Assembly (NCBI GenBank): GCA_934394985.1
Contig: CAKRRF010000005.1
Span: forward strand, 1-64,000
Reading direction: 5' to 3'
Origin: an uncultured Marvinbryantia sp.
GTDB lineage: Bacteria; Bacillota; Clostridia; Lachnospirales; Lachnospiraceae
DNA: 64,000 nt
Shown: one piece after another, positions 1-8,620 of the stretch
Layout: each line of letters starts with the position of its first letter
Numbering within the stretch: position 1 is the first letter of the stretch
Made by a program: the position numbers and the translations under genes
The notes under the pieces: model-generated
Databases searched by the model: none
Told to the model about the DNA's origin: nothing
Seen by the model: only the letters and a program-made list of their open reading frames with translations

Positions 1-50
1 TAAGCTGACATATTCTTTACAGAATCACTGCGCATCCTCGCGGAGCGTTT

Positions 51-135
51 ATCTCAGTCGGAGATTGGACTCCCACAGAGACGAACTTGCTGTTACTCAT
101 CACCTGAAAGCGGTGGGAGTCTTCTCGACTGAGAT
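51..135 (+). ncRNA. Long imperfect hairpin, possibly an IS200/IS605 (tnpB) right end / omega-RNA remnant
   Basis: Seen: outer arms 51-60 (ATCTCAGTCG) and 126-135 (CGACTGAGAT) pair perfectly, and inner arms 68-76 (GACTCCCAC) and 113-121 (GTGGGAGTC) pair perfectly. A competing short stem, CACC at 101-104 with GGTG at 112-115, lies inside. Known: from memory, clostridial tnpB transposons often end in structured DNA with a GCGGTGGGAG-type segment that also forms the 3' part of the guide-like RNA. No tnpB frame is visible because the window begins here. It could instead be a structured 5' leader of the gene starting at 172. Confidence 0.4.
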
Positions 136-171
136 AAAAAAGCAGAGACCGGGAGAAAGGTAAGAAATGAT

Positions 172-1305
172 ATGAGAAAAAATCAGATTTTAAAAATATA
201 CGGAACCGATTATCTTCAGATGACCAAAGAGATTCTGGAAGAGTCACAGCTGGCGGAGATGATAGAAGCAAAAAAAGTGGAGATGAAAAAAGAAGAGGAA
301 GAGTTGCAGATTGGAATTAAGCCCAATCTTGTAGCTCCGTCAGAGGCCTCCTGGGGTGGAACGACTCACCCGGAAATTGTAGCAGGTATCATAGAGTATC
401 TGCAGGAACACCATTTTAAGAACATTGTTATGCTGGAAGGATCCTGGGTGGGAGATAAAACACAGGAATCCATAGAAGTATGTGGATACGACAGACTGAC
501 AGAAAAGTATGGCGTACCTTTCTGGGATATGCAAAAAGACAGCAGTCATGCAAAAGACTGTGCCGGAATGGAACTGCAGATCTGTGACAGTGTGGAAAAA
601 ATAGATTTTCTGATTAATGTTCCGGTTTTAAAGGGACATTGTCAGACCAAAATGACCTGTGCACTGAAGAATCTGAAAGGATTGATTCCGAACAAAGAAA
701 AGCGTCATTTTCATGCGATGGGGCTTCACAGACCGATTGCGCATCTGAATATGGGGATTCATCAGGATTTTGTAGTGGTAGATAATATCTGCGGTGACCT
801 GGATTTTGAAGATGGCGGCAATCCGACGGTGAGAAACTGTATTATGACGGCGTCTGATCCGGTGCTGATGGATACCTGTGCCTGCCATATGCTTCATTAT
901 GAAACAAAGGATATAGGATATCTGGTCATGGCAGAGGAGCTGGGCTGCGGAAGCACGGATCTGGAGCACGCAGACATCCGGCTTTGCAGACGAAATTCAG
1001 ATTACAGAGAAACGGAACTGCCGAGAAGCTATAAAGTGGCAGAACTGGAAGATGCGGTGGAAGAGGTAGAATCCTGTAGTGCCTGCTATGGATATTTCCT
1101 TCCTGCACTTCAGCGTCTGAAGGAAGAAGGTCTTCTGGAAAAGCTGGATACAAAAGTGTGTATTGGCCAGGGATACAAAGGAAAACATGGAAAACTGGGA
1201 GTGGGAATGTGTACAGCCGGATTTGAGTACTTTGTAAAAGGATGCCCTCCTACAGAAGAAGAGATCTATGAGTATTTCAAAAACTATATCAGTCAGAAAA
1301 AGTAA
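172..1305 (+). CDS. DUF362 domain-containing protein
   Basis: A 377-residue soluble protein without signal peptide or membrane segments. The body (about residues 45-310) has the DUF362 pattern: an early KPNLVAPS segment, a VNVPVLKGHCQTKMTCALKNLKG segment in two overlapping parts, and a late Cys-containing region. DUF362 proteins are often linked to Fe-S or redox roles, but no reaction is established and no classic 4Fe-4S ferredoxin motif is visible here. The ATG at 172 follows GGGAGAAAGG at a slightly long distance. The gene is alone on its strand and is closed by a hairpin shared with the convergent regulator genes. Function unassigned. Confidence 0.85.
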   Translation: MRKNQILKIYGTDYLQMTKEILEESQLAEMIEAKKVEMKKEEEELQIGIKPNLVAPSEASWGGTTHPEIVAGIIEYLQEHHFKNIVMLEGSWVGDKTQESIEVCGYDRLTEKYGVPFWDMQKDSSHAKDCAGMELQICDSVEKIDFLINVPVLKGHCQTKMTCALKNLKGLIPNKEKRHFHAMGLHRPIAHLNMGIHQDFVVVDNICGDLDFEDGGNPTVRNCIMTASDPVLMDTCACHMLHYETKDIGYLVMAEELGCGSTDLEHADIRLCRRNSDYRETELPRSYKVAELEDAVEEVESCSACYGYFLPALQRLKEEGLLEKLDTKVCIGQGYKGKHGKLGVGMCTAGFEYFVKGCPPTEEEIYEYFKNYISQKK

Positions 1306-1320
1306 ATCGAAAATAAAAAA

Positions 1321-1359
1321 CGATGGAGCAGCTGTGGTTTTGCTGCCTCATCGTTTTTT
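1321..1359. terminator. Bidirectional terminator between DUF362 gene and XRE genes
   Basis: CGATGGAGCAGC (1321-1332) pairs with GCTGCCTCATCG (1342-1353) with one mismatch and one G-T pair. An A-run lies upstream and six T follow, so it can stop transcription both ways. It overlaps the last codons of the small XRE gene on the minus strand. Confidence 0.75.
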
Positions 1360-1572
1360 CTGTGGATATGCATGTGGGACATCGGTCAGATTCAGAAGAT
1401 AGTCTACACTGGTATTATGGTATCTGGCTATTTCGACCAGAAGTGACAGGGGAATATTGACTTCCCCACGTTCATAACGACTGTACATACGTTGACTGCA
1501 ATTCAGAAAACTGGCCATATGTGACTGACTGAGATGCTTGTTCACACGCAAATCAAATAACCTGGTATTCAT
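1348..1572 (-). CDS. Small XRE-family (Cro/CI-type) DNA-binding protein
   Basis: A 74-residue protein that is almost only one helix-turn-helix domain (residues about 6-62): LRVNKHLSQSHMASFLN is helix 1-2 and QRMYSRYERGEVNIP the recognition part, ending in the usual VDYLLNLTD helix. No effector domain is present. Its ATG overlaps the stop of the upstream XRE gene by four bases, so the two are translated as a coupled pair. A tandem pair of XRE proteins without a phage or toxin partner nearby suggests a local regulator, but targets are unknown. Confidence 0.8.
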   Translation of the reverse strand: MNTRLFDLRVNKHLSQSHMASFLNCSQRMYSRYERGEVNIPLSLLVEIARYHNTSVDYLLNLTDVPHAYPQKKR

Positions 1573-1913
1573 GTTTTCTCTTTGGTACGTGATTTTGATG
1601 CCAGAAATCCTTCCAGATAAGCGCGAATCTGTGATTTTCCACTGGCGTCCAGCTGACGATAAGCATGTAAAAGAGACTGTTCATCCTGAGAAAGATCACT
1701 TTTCTGTGTGGTCGGATAGCGTTCTTCCGTCAGACCAAGAATGTAATCAATACTGACCTGAAAGATCTCGCGAAGCTTAATCAATGCACGGACACTCGGA
1801 TGATGCTTGTCATTTTCATAGGCACTGACGGTTTCCTGGGATACTTCCAGCATGATACTCAGATGTGTCTGCGAAATATGCTTTTCCTTACGTAGAGACT
1901 GGATGTTGTTCAC
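1569..1913 (-). CDS. XRE-family transcriptional regulator
   Basis: A 114-residue protein with an N-terminal helix-turn-helix (residues about 4-60: LRKEKHISQTHLSIMLE, SQETVSAYENDKHHPS, VSIDYILGLTEER) and a short C-terminal helical tail (LDASGKSQIRAYLEGFLASK) as in many single-domain XRE repressors. The start is a GTG at 1911-1913 behind an AGGAAAGG ribosome site. It is the first gene of a two-gene minus-strand operon. Both proteins share the same fold but are clearly divergent. Ligand and targets cannot be read from the sequence. Confidence 0.85.
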   Translation of the reverse strand: MNNIQSLRKEKHISQTHLSIMLEVSQETVSAYENDKHHPSVRALIKLREIFQVSIDYILGLTEERYPTTQKSDLSQDEQSLLHAYRQLDASGKSQIRAYLEGFLASKSRTKEKT

Positions 1914-2069
1914 GGTAATACCTTTCCTTTACAATATGATATTCTGATCATACAGGTAAAAATGGTATTTTATAGGATGCTAGACTGTTATTATTACCAG
2001 ATAAACCTGTAATTATAAGGAAAAGCAGACAGGAAGTATGTGGATAGGAACATAGTCTGAGCGTAACAG

Positions 2070-2107
2070 AAAAAAGCAGTGATTTCATAAATTCATGAAA
2101 TCACTGC
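2070..2107 (-). terminator. Rho-independent terminator after dnaB
   Basis: GCAGTGATTTCAT (2076-2088) and ATGAAATCACTGC (2095-2107) form a perfect 13-bp stem with a 6-base loop. Read on the minus strand it is followed by a six-base T tract, 28 bases beyond the dnaB stop codon. Confidence 0.9.
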
Positions 2108-2134
2108 CTGGGGGATTGAAACGCTGCGGCTCAC

Positions 2135-3463
2135 TTATTTTTTCATATTTGCAAACTTGGTATATTGTGGCAGCCATGCCAGCTCGATGGTACCGATTGC
2201 ACCATTTCTTTGCTTGGCAATAATGATCTCTGCCACATTTGGCTTGGCTGTATCTTTGTTGTAATAATCATCTCGATAAATAAACATTACGACGTCGGCA
2301 TCCTGCTCAATCGCACCGGATTCTCGCAGGTCGGAAAGCATAGGACGGTGGTCTGGACGCTGTTCCACTGCACGGCTTAACTGAGACAGGGCAACAACCG
2401 GAACATTCAGTTCACGGGCAACTGCTTTCAGGGAACGGGAGATATCAGAGATCTCCTGCTGTCTGGATTCACTGCGTTTACTTCCGGTCATCAGCTGCAG
2501 GTAGTCAATAATAATGATGCCAAGATTATGCTCCATCTTGAATTTACGGCATTTACTTCGCAGCTCTGTAACAGAAATACCAGGAGTATCATCAATAATC
2601 AGATGGGATTTACCGATGACACCGGCACCTTCGATCAGCTTGCTCCAGTCTTCATCTGTCAGATTACCGGTTCGGATAGACTGTGAATCTACCCTGGATT
2701 CCAGAGAGAGCAGACGGTTGACCAGCTGCTCCTTTGACATTTCCAGACTGAATACGGCAACGGTTACATCTTCACGAAAAGCCATATGCTGAGCAATATT
2801 TAACACCAGCGCGGTCTTTCCCATGGAAGGACGGGCCGCCACCAGAATCAGGTCAGATGGCTGAAAACCGGCGGTTTTGTAGTCAAGATCAATAAATCCG
2901 GTAGGAATACCGGTAACATTTCCCTTTGTCTTAGATGCCATCTCGATTTTGTCCAGAGCATTTAATACGACATCCTTGATAGGTACATATTCACCGGAAG
3001 TATTTTGCTGAATGATGTCAAAAATCTGTTTTTCGGTATCCACAAAAATATCTTCCATGGATTCCTTTCCAGCATAGCAGGTATTGGCAATACCTTCTGT
3101 TGTCCGGATCAGCTTACGCAACATGGCTTTTTCATGTACGATAGTGGCATACTGACGAATATGGGCTGAGGTGTAGACGGTATCCAGAATATCCTTTACA
3201 AATTCCAGACTGGCTACTTCGGGTGGCACATCTTTTTCTTTCAGACGATCCTGCAGAGTAACCAGATCCACAGCTTTTCCCTCATTGTAGAGCTCCACCA
3301 TGGCATCAAAGAGAATACCATACTGACGCTGGTAAAAATCTTCACTGATCAGGATCTCGGAAGCAGTCATAATGGCATCTGTGTCCATGATCATTGAGCC
3401 AATGACAGACTGTTCTGCTTCGGGACTGTTTGGCAGTACCCGTTTGATTAACGTTTCTTCCAT
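2135..3463 (-). CDS. dnaB: Replicative DNA helicase DnaB (DnaC in Bacillus naming)
   Basis: This 442-residue protein has the two-domain layout of bacterial replicative helicases. The N-terminal domain (about 1-110) starts with the typical PNSPEAEQSVIGSMI segment. The RecA-like domain carries Walker A ARPSMGKTALVLN near residue 210, the Walker B region IIIIDYLQLM and the DLRESGAIEQDADVV segment. It unwinds DNA at the fork as a hexameric ring. Length is normal for the family. It lies 15 bases downstream of rplI in the conserved gdpP-rplI-dnaB order and ends at a strong terminator. Confidence 0.98.
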   Translation of the reverse strand: MEETLIKRVLPNSPEAEQSVIGSMIMDTDAIMTASEILISEDFYQRQYGILFDAMVELYNEGKAVDLVTLQDRLKEKDVPPEVASLEFVKDILDTVYTSAHIRQYATIVHEKAMLRKLIRTTEGIANTCYAGKESMEDIFVDTEKQIFDIIQQNTSGEYVPIKDVVLNALDKIEMASKTKGNVTGIPTGFIDLDYKTAGFQPSDLILVAARPSMGKTALVLNIAQHMAFREDVTVAVFSLEMSKEQLVNRLLSLESRVDSQSIRTGNLTDEDWSKLIEGAGVIGKSHLIIDDTPGISVTELRSKCRKFKMEHNLGIIIIDYLQLMTGSKRSESRQQEISDISRSLKAVARELNVPVVALSQLSRAVEQRPDHRPMLSDLRESGAIEQDADVVMFIYRDDYYNKDTAKPNVAEIIIAKQRNGAIGTIELAWLPQYTKFANMKK

Positions 3464-3478
3464 AATGTCTGTAATCCT

Positions 3479-3925
3479 TTAAGCTTCTTTGACAGTCACT
3501 TTTAAGGAAGCCGTAACCTTCGGATGAAGTTTTACGCTGACTTCTGTAGTGCCAAGAGAGCGGATCGGGTTTGGAAGCTGGATTTTTTTCTTATCAATAT
3601 CCAGGTCAAACTGTTTCTTTGCAGCTTCAGCGATTTCTTTGGAAGAAACAGAGCCGAAGGTCTTTCCGCCTTCACCGACTTTGATAGCAAGGATAACTTC
3701 CTTGGAAGCAAGAACTTCTGCAAATGCCTTTGCTGCATCCAGCTGTTCCTGAGCAACTTTAGCCTGATTGGCTTTCTGAAGCTTCAGGTCATTCAAATTC
3801 TTTGGTGTGGCTTCTACACCCAGCTTTTTCGGGAACAGCATATTTCTTGCATAGCCGTCGCTGACATTTACCGTTTCTCCTTTTTTACCAAGGGCTTTTA
3901 CATCTTCTAATAAAATTACTTTCAT
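3479..3925 (-). CDS. rplI: 50S ribosomal protein L9
   Basis: A 148-residue protein beginning [17 protein letters not shown], the diagnostic N-terminal L9 segment. The [13 protein letters not shown] segment follows, then a long central helix rich in Lys/Ala/Gln (about 42-75) that links the two RNA-binding domains. The C-terminal domain ends in [18 protein letters not shown]9 binds 23S rRNA at the base of the L1 stalk. GAGGAGATATT precedes the ATG. It sits between gdpP (12 bases) and dnaB (15 bases), so it is translated from the same transcript. Confidence 0.98.
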   Translation of the reverse strand: MKVILLEDVKALGKKGETVNVSDGYARNMLFPKKLGVEATPKNLNDLKLQKANQAKVAQEQLDAAKAFAEVLASKEVILAIKVGEGGKTFGSVSSKEIAEAAKKQFDLDIDKKKIQLPNPIRSLGTTEVSVKLHPKVTASLKVTVKEA

Positions 3926-3937
3926 AATATCTCCTCT

Positions 3938-5983
3938 CTAAATGGCGCCTTCTGTAATCATGGCGTCCAGTATTTCTTTTAATTTTTCTTTGGCTTCTTC
4001 AGCAGTCACACCGGCAAGCTGTGCACCGGCAATGTTCATATGGCCACCGCCGCCAAGACGTTCCATAATGATCTGTACGTTTACTTCATCAATGGAACGG
4101 GCACTGATATAGATAATATTATTGTAGCTGGTCAGAATAAAGGAAGCCTTTACTCCGATAATATTTAACAGCTCATTTGCTGCCTGAGCACCAATAATGG
4201 TCGGCATGTCCAGATCCTGATCAGGCAGAATACTGATGGCATAACATTCACGATAAAGCTCAGCTTTCTGGATGGCTTCTGCTCTGGCTTTGTAGGCAGA
4301 AATATCGTTACGCATGATCTTTCGGACACGGGTGACATCGGCACCACAGCGACGCAGATAAGCAGCCGCCTCAAAGGTGCGAATACCGGTCTTGGCCAGA
4401 AAATTGTTGGTATCCACAATGATTCCGGCATAGACACAGTCAGCTTCGATACGTGTCAGCTTCACGCCCTCATTAAAGTACTGAAGAATTTCAGCAACCA
4501 TTTCACATGCTGAAGAGGCATATGGCTCTGTATAGGAAAGGGTTGCATTGCAGATAATCTCGCTGCCCTGTCTGTGATGATCCAGCACCACAATGGTTTT
4601 GGCCCGATTCAGAAGAGCCGGGTATTCTGTATTGCCAGGGCGGTTGGTATCTACCACGACAAGAACGGTATTGTCATCTACCAGTTCGTCAGCCATCTGA
4701 TGATTGATAAACATATCTGGTTCGTAATCCTTGTTTTCCAGGAACATATTCAGATATGGTGTAATGGAATGGCTGTTGCTGTCAATCAGGATATATGCCC
4801 GCTTTCCCACACTTCTGGCAGCCCGGAAAATACCGATTGCGGCACCAAAGGTATCAATATCAGTGATCTTATGTCCCATAATGACCACATCATCTTTTGC
4901 GTTGATGATCTCCAGAAGAGCCTGAGCCTTTACACGGGCACGTACACGGGTATTTTTTTCTACCTGCTGAGATTTACCACCGTAATACGTAATAGAGGTC
5001 GAATCCTTTACAACAGTCTGATCTCCACCACGTCCGAGCGCAAGGTCAATTGCTGCATGGGCAAAAGAATAATTCTCCTGATAATTTTTCCCATTTATAC
5101 CAATGCCGATGCTTAAAGTAATGTTCATCTCATTTCCGACATTGACAGTCTTAATATCCTCCATCAGAGAAAAACGACCTTCCTGCATGCTGTTCAGATA
5201 ACGCTGCTGGATAATGATAAAATATTTATCTTTTTCCAGTTTTTTCATAATGCCCTGGTGGTTGCTGATATATTTGTCGATTTTACGGTCGATCAGTGCC
5301 AGCAGAAGAGATTTGCGTACATCATCCATGCTGTCGAGCACTTCATCGTAATTATCAATATAGATCAGTCCGACTACCAGCTTCTGTTCTTCATTCAGAC
5401 GCTTATACTGCATCAGCTCGGTGTCGTCAAACATATACAGCGTATACAGATAACTCTGATTGTCCGGGACAACCAGAAGATCAGAAGAAGACTGCCATTC
5501 ATCGATATGAATCCGTCTGACCTGAATCCGAAAGCTTCGTCCCTCGATCGTAGCCTCCAGCTCTGTTGTCTCCTGTTCATGAGGCAGCTGTGAGAGACAC
5601 AGATCCGGAATCAGCGTAGTAATTGTCTGATGATACCGGTTGCTTTTGCCAAACAGAGTCTGCATTTCATGATTCATCCATACTGTTTTTCCATCAATAT
5701 CCAGAAGACCATAAGGAATACTGAATTCTTCCAGCATCTGTCGCTGCACCTGACCGTATTCGGCAGCGAAGGATACCAGTTCTTTCATGACAGATGGCTT
5801 ATACACAAAAAACAGAGCCACTACAATCACCAGATAGATACAGGTAAAGAGCAGGGCAACCAGACCGGCCTGTTTACTGCAGGCAAAGATCGCCACATCC
5901 ATAATCAACAGCAGGACAATTACAAAAATAGGCCATTCCAGGTAGGACTTTAGTTTGCCACCCCAGGATACCTGTTGCTTCAT
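3938..5983 (-). CDS. gdpP: GdpP-type cyclic-di-AMP phosphodiesterase (DHH family)
   Basis: A membrane phosphodiesterase of 681 residues from the ATG at 5983, which has a GGGAG ribosome site; an upstream in-frame ATG at 6004 lacks one. Order: two N-terminal membrane helices (about residues 15-60), a PAS-like domain, a degenerate GGDEF domain, then DHH (VVLDHHRQG) and DHHA1 (GGGGHMNIAGAQ) domains. In the family this enzyme hydrolyses c-di-AMP to pApA and so controls potassium uptake and wall stress. The GGDEF core motif is not intact, as is usual in GdpP. It follows the DUF885 gene by 17 bases. Confidence 0.95.
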   Translation of the reverse strand: MKQQVSWGGKLKSYLEWPIFVIVLLLIMDVAIFACSKQAGLVALLFTCIYLVIVVALFFVYKPSVMKELVSFAAEYGQVQRQMLEEFSIPYGLLDIDGKTVWMNHEMQTLFGKSNRYHQTITTLIPDLCLSQLPHEQETTELEATIEGRSFRIQVRRIHIDEWQSSSDLLVVPDNQSYLYTLYMFDDTELMQYKRLNEEQKLVVGLIYIDNYDEVLDSMDDVRKSLLLALIDRKIDKYISNHQGIMKKLEKDKYFIIIQQRYLNSMQEGRFSLMEDIKTVNVGNEMNITLSIGIGINGKNYQENYSFAHAAIDLALGRGGDQTVVKDSTSITYYGGKSQQVEKNTRVRARVKAQALLEIINAKDDVVIMGHKITDIDTFGAAIGIFRAARSVGKRAYILIDSNSHSITPYLNMFLENKDYEPDMFINHQMADELVDDNTVLVVVDTNRPGNTEYPALLNRAKTIVVLDHHRQGSEIICNATLSYTEPYASSACEMVAEILQYFNEGVKLTRIEADCVYAGIIVDTNNFLAKTGIRTFEAAAYLRRCGADVTRVRKIMRNDISAYKARAEAIQKAELYRECYAISILPDQDLDMPTIIGAQAANELLNIIGVKASFILTSYNNIIYISARSIDEVNVQIIMERLGGGGHMNIAGAQLAGVTAEEAKEKLKEILDAMITEGAI

Positions 5984-6000
5984 AGTATCACTCCCATCAT

Positions 6001-7764
6001 TCATAATGCATTAGTATAGCATAGTTTCAGGTATTTTTCCAGTACTGGGAAAGGACAGGGACCAATTTCCAGAACATATTGATGGAAAGTGGAAAGCTGA
6101 TACTGATCCGGCCAGTTTTTCTGGCACCATTGACGCAGATCCAGGAAAGTCAGATACCCAAGATAGTATTTCAGGTAATTGGCAGGCGATTCCAGAACAG
6201 CGTTATAAATGGAATCGGCGGCGGCTGTGCCGGAAACACCGAGATTTTGCAGAAAGCTTTCGATATCATCTTTTGTAAAGCCATGATAATGCACCAAAAT
6301 ATCAATGAGAGAGGAAAGACCCAGCAGCATGGAACGTTGTTTCTGAGCCAGAGAAATGGCAGCGGAGACTTCTTTGGAACAGTCCTTTGCGGCATAGTCA
6401 TAGCTGAGCATTTCCACATATGTGGCCCATCCTTCCGTATAACCGCCAAAGCTCAGAAGGCTGCGCAGGGGAGAGAGAAAAGATCCGGAGTAACGGTTCT
6501 GATACAGATGTCCGGGAAAGCCTTCATGCGCAAGCGTAGTGTATAATTCCAGTCCGGTACAGCCGGATTTGGGATTCAGATAGATTAGATTCAGATCTGG
6601 ATCATCCACTGGTGCGGTCAGGTAAAAAGCAGGACTTAAATAAGGGGAAAGGGAAGCATCTACATATTTTAGTTCATAATCGGTATCTGGAATAGCAGGA
6701 AAGTCTGCTGTCATTTTTTGTCGGAGGTCAGAAAGCATGTTGTCCGGACTCTCAGAAAAAAGCTCCGGAAACTGCTCAGATGAAAATTCTGAGACAGAGG
6801 GGTATTGCTTCAGAATCTGACGGCATGCAGACGCATCTTCCTGAAGCTGGTGCTGAATTCTTTTCTGAACAGAACAGACAGAAAGCGCAGAGCCGGAAGA
6901 AGACTGTAGCAGAGCTTCGTAATAGGACCGGCCTTTCGGCAGATGAGACAGACCCATTTCATTGCGACAGTACTTTTTAAGATCATTTAGACCATGAACA
7001 AGAAGCTGATAGGCCGGAATGACATGCTGTTGTACGATCTGTCGGTTTTCCAGCAGGAAATCCTGTTTTTCTTCAGGCGAAAGAAATGCGGCAGATGCAA
7101 CTTTCTGTCGGAAAACAGTAATCAGCAGGTGTTCAGAAAGAGGAAGCTCAGAAAAAGCCCGGCATTGTTTTATGATTCCGTCAGCGCAGACAGAGGGCAT
7201 AAACAGACCTCGGGCAGCTTTTTGACGTTCATAGGCAAGCAAAGAAGAAAAGTACTGGTCGGTGGTGGATAAAAGCTGAAGATAAGTGCGGATATCAGTG
7301 GCGGATTCAAAGCGATATTCGCAGAGCAGGATGGGCAGCTGTGCCTGAATCCCTATGGTGGCGCCAAGCGGTTCGAAATAATATTCGTATTGTGAAAGAT
7401 TCTGAGTCTGATTCAGAAGAAAAAGCAGAGAATCATAGGTGATCTGATCAGAACGGGATAAAGCATCGGAATCCAGATCTGTCAGTAATGTCAGGTAATG
7501 ATGGGTAAGGATGTTCTGTTCATCGGTTGACTGATAGCGGGTGGGTACTTCTGTAATACCGAATGTCTGAGGGTTTTTCAGCGTATAATGTAATGTCAGC
7601 GTACTGGAGGTGACTTCTTTTTGAAATATAGTCTGCGTCAGTCGTTGAAATAATCTCCGGGTAAAAAAGTCAGATAGTGCAAGACAGGAAAGCAGTGCTG
7701 CTATAAAGAGCACAGAGAATACAGGTACCAGAATCCATTTTTTCTTAGTCTGTTTCTGCGTCAT
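6001..7764 (-). CDS. DUF885 family protein, membrane-anchored putative metallopeptidase
   Basis: A 587-residue protein with one N-terminal membrane helix (about residues 11-32, WILVPVFSVLFIAALLSC) and a large outer domain. Near residue 410 it carries the DUF885 signature LAHEGFPGHLYQ, an HExxxH-like zinc motif, followed by GGYTEGWATYVEML with further candidate ligands. The family is annotated as putative dipeptidyl or carboxypeptidases, so an extracellular peptidase role is likely but unproven. It is the first gene of the minus-strand run leading into gdpP. The bases upstream (7765-8066) are shared with the divergent SipW operon. Confidence 0.88.
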   Translation of the reverse strand: MTQKQTKKKWILVPVFSVLFIAALLSCLALSDFFTRRLFQRLTQTIFQKEVTSSTLTLHYTLKNPQTFGITEVPTRYQSTDEQNILTHHYLTLLTDLDSDALSRSDQITYDSLLFLLNQTQNLSQYEYYFEPLGATIGIQAQLPILLCEYRFESATDIRTYLQLLSTTDQYFSSLLAYERQKAARGLFMPSVCADGIIKQCRAFSELPLSEHLLITVFRQKVASAAFLSPEEKQDFLLENRQIVQQHVIPAYQLLVHGLNDLKKYCRNEMGLSHLPKGRSYYEALLQSSSGSALSVCSVQKRIQHQLQEDASACRQILKQYPSVSEFSSEQFPELFSESPDNMLSDLRQKMTADFPAIPDTDYELKYVDASLSPYLSPAFYLTAPVDDPDLNLIYLNPKSGCTGLELYTTLAHEGFPGHLYQNRYSGSFLSPLRSLLSFGGYTEGWATYVEMLSYDYAAKDCSKEVSAAISLAQKQRSMLLGLSSLIDILVHYHGFTKDDIESFLQNLGVSGTAAADSIYNAVLESPANYLKYYLGYLTFLDLRQWCQKNWPDQYQLSTFHQYVLEIGPCPFPVLEKYLKLCYTNAL

Positions 7765-7818
7765 ATGATTGCTCCTGATACTTTTTACAAAGATATGAAA
7801 ATAAAATGCAAATTATAC

Positions 7819-7847
7819 TTGCAATAAGTGAAGCAACATGGTATAGT
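7819..7847 (+). promoter_or_regulatory. Sigma-A promoter of the SipW operon
   Basis: TTGCAA (7819-7824), a 17-base spacer and TATAGT (7842-7847) make a good vegetative promoter pointing into the SipW operon. Expected start is near 7854, giving a leader of more than 200 bases. Confidence 0.7.
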
Positions 7848-7854
7848 GTAAGTG

Positions 7855-8066
7855 TTCATCGGGAATACGTTCTGTATTTCCAAAAGGAATCCGGCAGTTC
7901 TGCCATTTATTCCTGAATGTCTAAGAAAAATATGCGAGGAGGAATGCCTATGATTGTGCAAGGCTGATTCTGTGCATGGAATCTGTCAGTCGTAAAGAAA
8001 TAAGATACAGAATGAATAAGTAAGCGTTACAAAAACAGGCGGCTTTTTGCCGCCTGGCAGAAAGGT
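7855..8066 (+). ncRNA. Structured 5' leader of the SipW operon
   Basis: The leader holds four consecutive hairpins: GGGAATAC/GTATTTCC (7861-7881), AGGAAT-GGCAG/CTGCC-ATTCCT (7885-7914), CTGATTC/GAATC..TCAG (about 7963-7990) and GGCGGC/GCCGCC (about 8039-8054), the last just before the first gene. Between the second and third lies a very short open frame with a strong ribosome site. I do not recognise a known riboswitch class; no poly-T follows the last hairpin, so it may act on translation instead of termination. Confidence 0.4.
7950..7967 (+). CDS. Possible 5-residue leader peptide MIVQG
   Basis: ATG-ATT-GTG-CAA-GGC-TGA directly follows GAGGAGGAATGCCT, a near-ideal ribosome site at normal distance. 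It sits in the structured leader of the SipW operon. Translation here could influence the downstream hairpins. Too short to be judged by coding statistics. Confidence 0.3.
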   Translation: MIVQG

Positions 8067-8078
8067 GTGAAAAAGAAT

Positions 8079-8585
8079 ATGAGGAAAATAGCTGCCATTA
8101 TGCTGGCGCTGCTGATTGCCGGAATCAGTACCGGAGCTGCGTTTGCATATCTGACGGCACAGGAAAGTGTGGAAAACAGGATCACCGCATCAGATACAGA
8201 CATTGAAATTACTGAAAAATATGATCCGCCGGGAGAACTGAGACCTGGTCTGGTTATTCCAAAGACGGTGGCGGTGACCAGTCATTCTACGACAGATTGT
8301 TATGTGCGTGTGCTGGTGGAATTTTCCAGCTGGAAGGCACAACAGTTCTGCGAGGAACTGAAGATTTCGGACGGATGGGAAAAACACGCGGATGGATATT
8401 ATTACTGGAAAGAAAAAGTAAATCCGGGAAGAACAACCGGGAATCTGTTTTCAGAGGTAAAGATCCGTTCAGATGTGGAAAAAGAAGATCTGGAACCATT
8501 TGAGATCCTGGTTTATGCGGAGGCAGTTTCCTGCGGCAATGACAATATGCAGGAAGCGTGGGAGAAAATGGATAGAAAAGGTTAG
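8079..8585 (+). CDS. SipW-dependent-type secreted protein (TasA/camelysin-like), small
   Basis: A 168-residue protein from the ATG at 8079; a GTG at 8067 is possible but sits on top of the ribosome site. The N-terminus (MRKIAAIMLALLIAGISTGAA in parts, then FAYLTAQESVENRIT) is the SipW-type signal: short basic start, hydrophobic core, then A-Y-L-T followed by a mature start with N-x-I/F-T. The rest is beta-rich (VRVLVEFSSW, DGYYYWKEKV), as in TasA/camelysin proteins that form extracellular fibres. It is the first of four such genes in the operon and the likely substrate of SipW encoded 2 kb downstream. Confidence 0.75.
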   Translation: MRKIAAIMLALLIAGISTGAAFAYLTAQESVENRITASDTDIEITEKYDPPGELRPGLVIPKTVAVTSHSTTDCYVRVLVEFSSWKAQQFCEELKISDGWEKHADGYYYWKEKVNPGRTTGNLFSEVKIRSDVEKEDLEPFEILVYAEAVSCGNDNMQEAWEKMDRKG

Positions 8586-8620
8586 ACAATACGTGTGTGT
8601 TGGAAAGGAAAAATCGGTAT

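Noticed and set aside
1914..2069. Possible ACCTGTA/TACAGGT operator pair for the XRE genes
   Set aside because: The two 7-base copies are about 50 bases apart and not in a symmetric promoter context; too weak to annotate.
7855..8066. Cyclic-di-GMP or other known riboswitch before the SipW operon
   Set aside because: The conserved core sequences of the c-di-GMP-I class are not present, and no other class I know fits.
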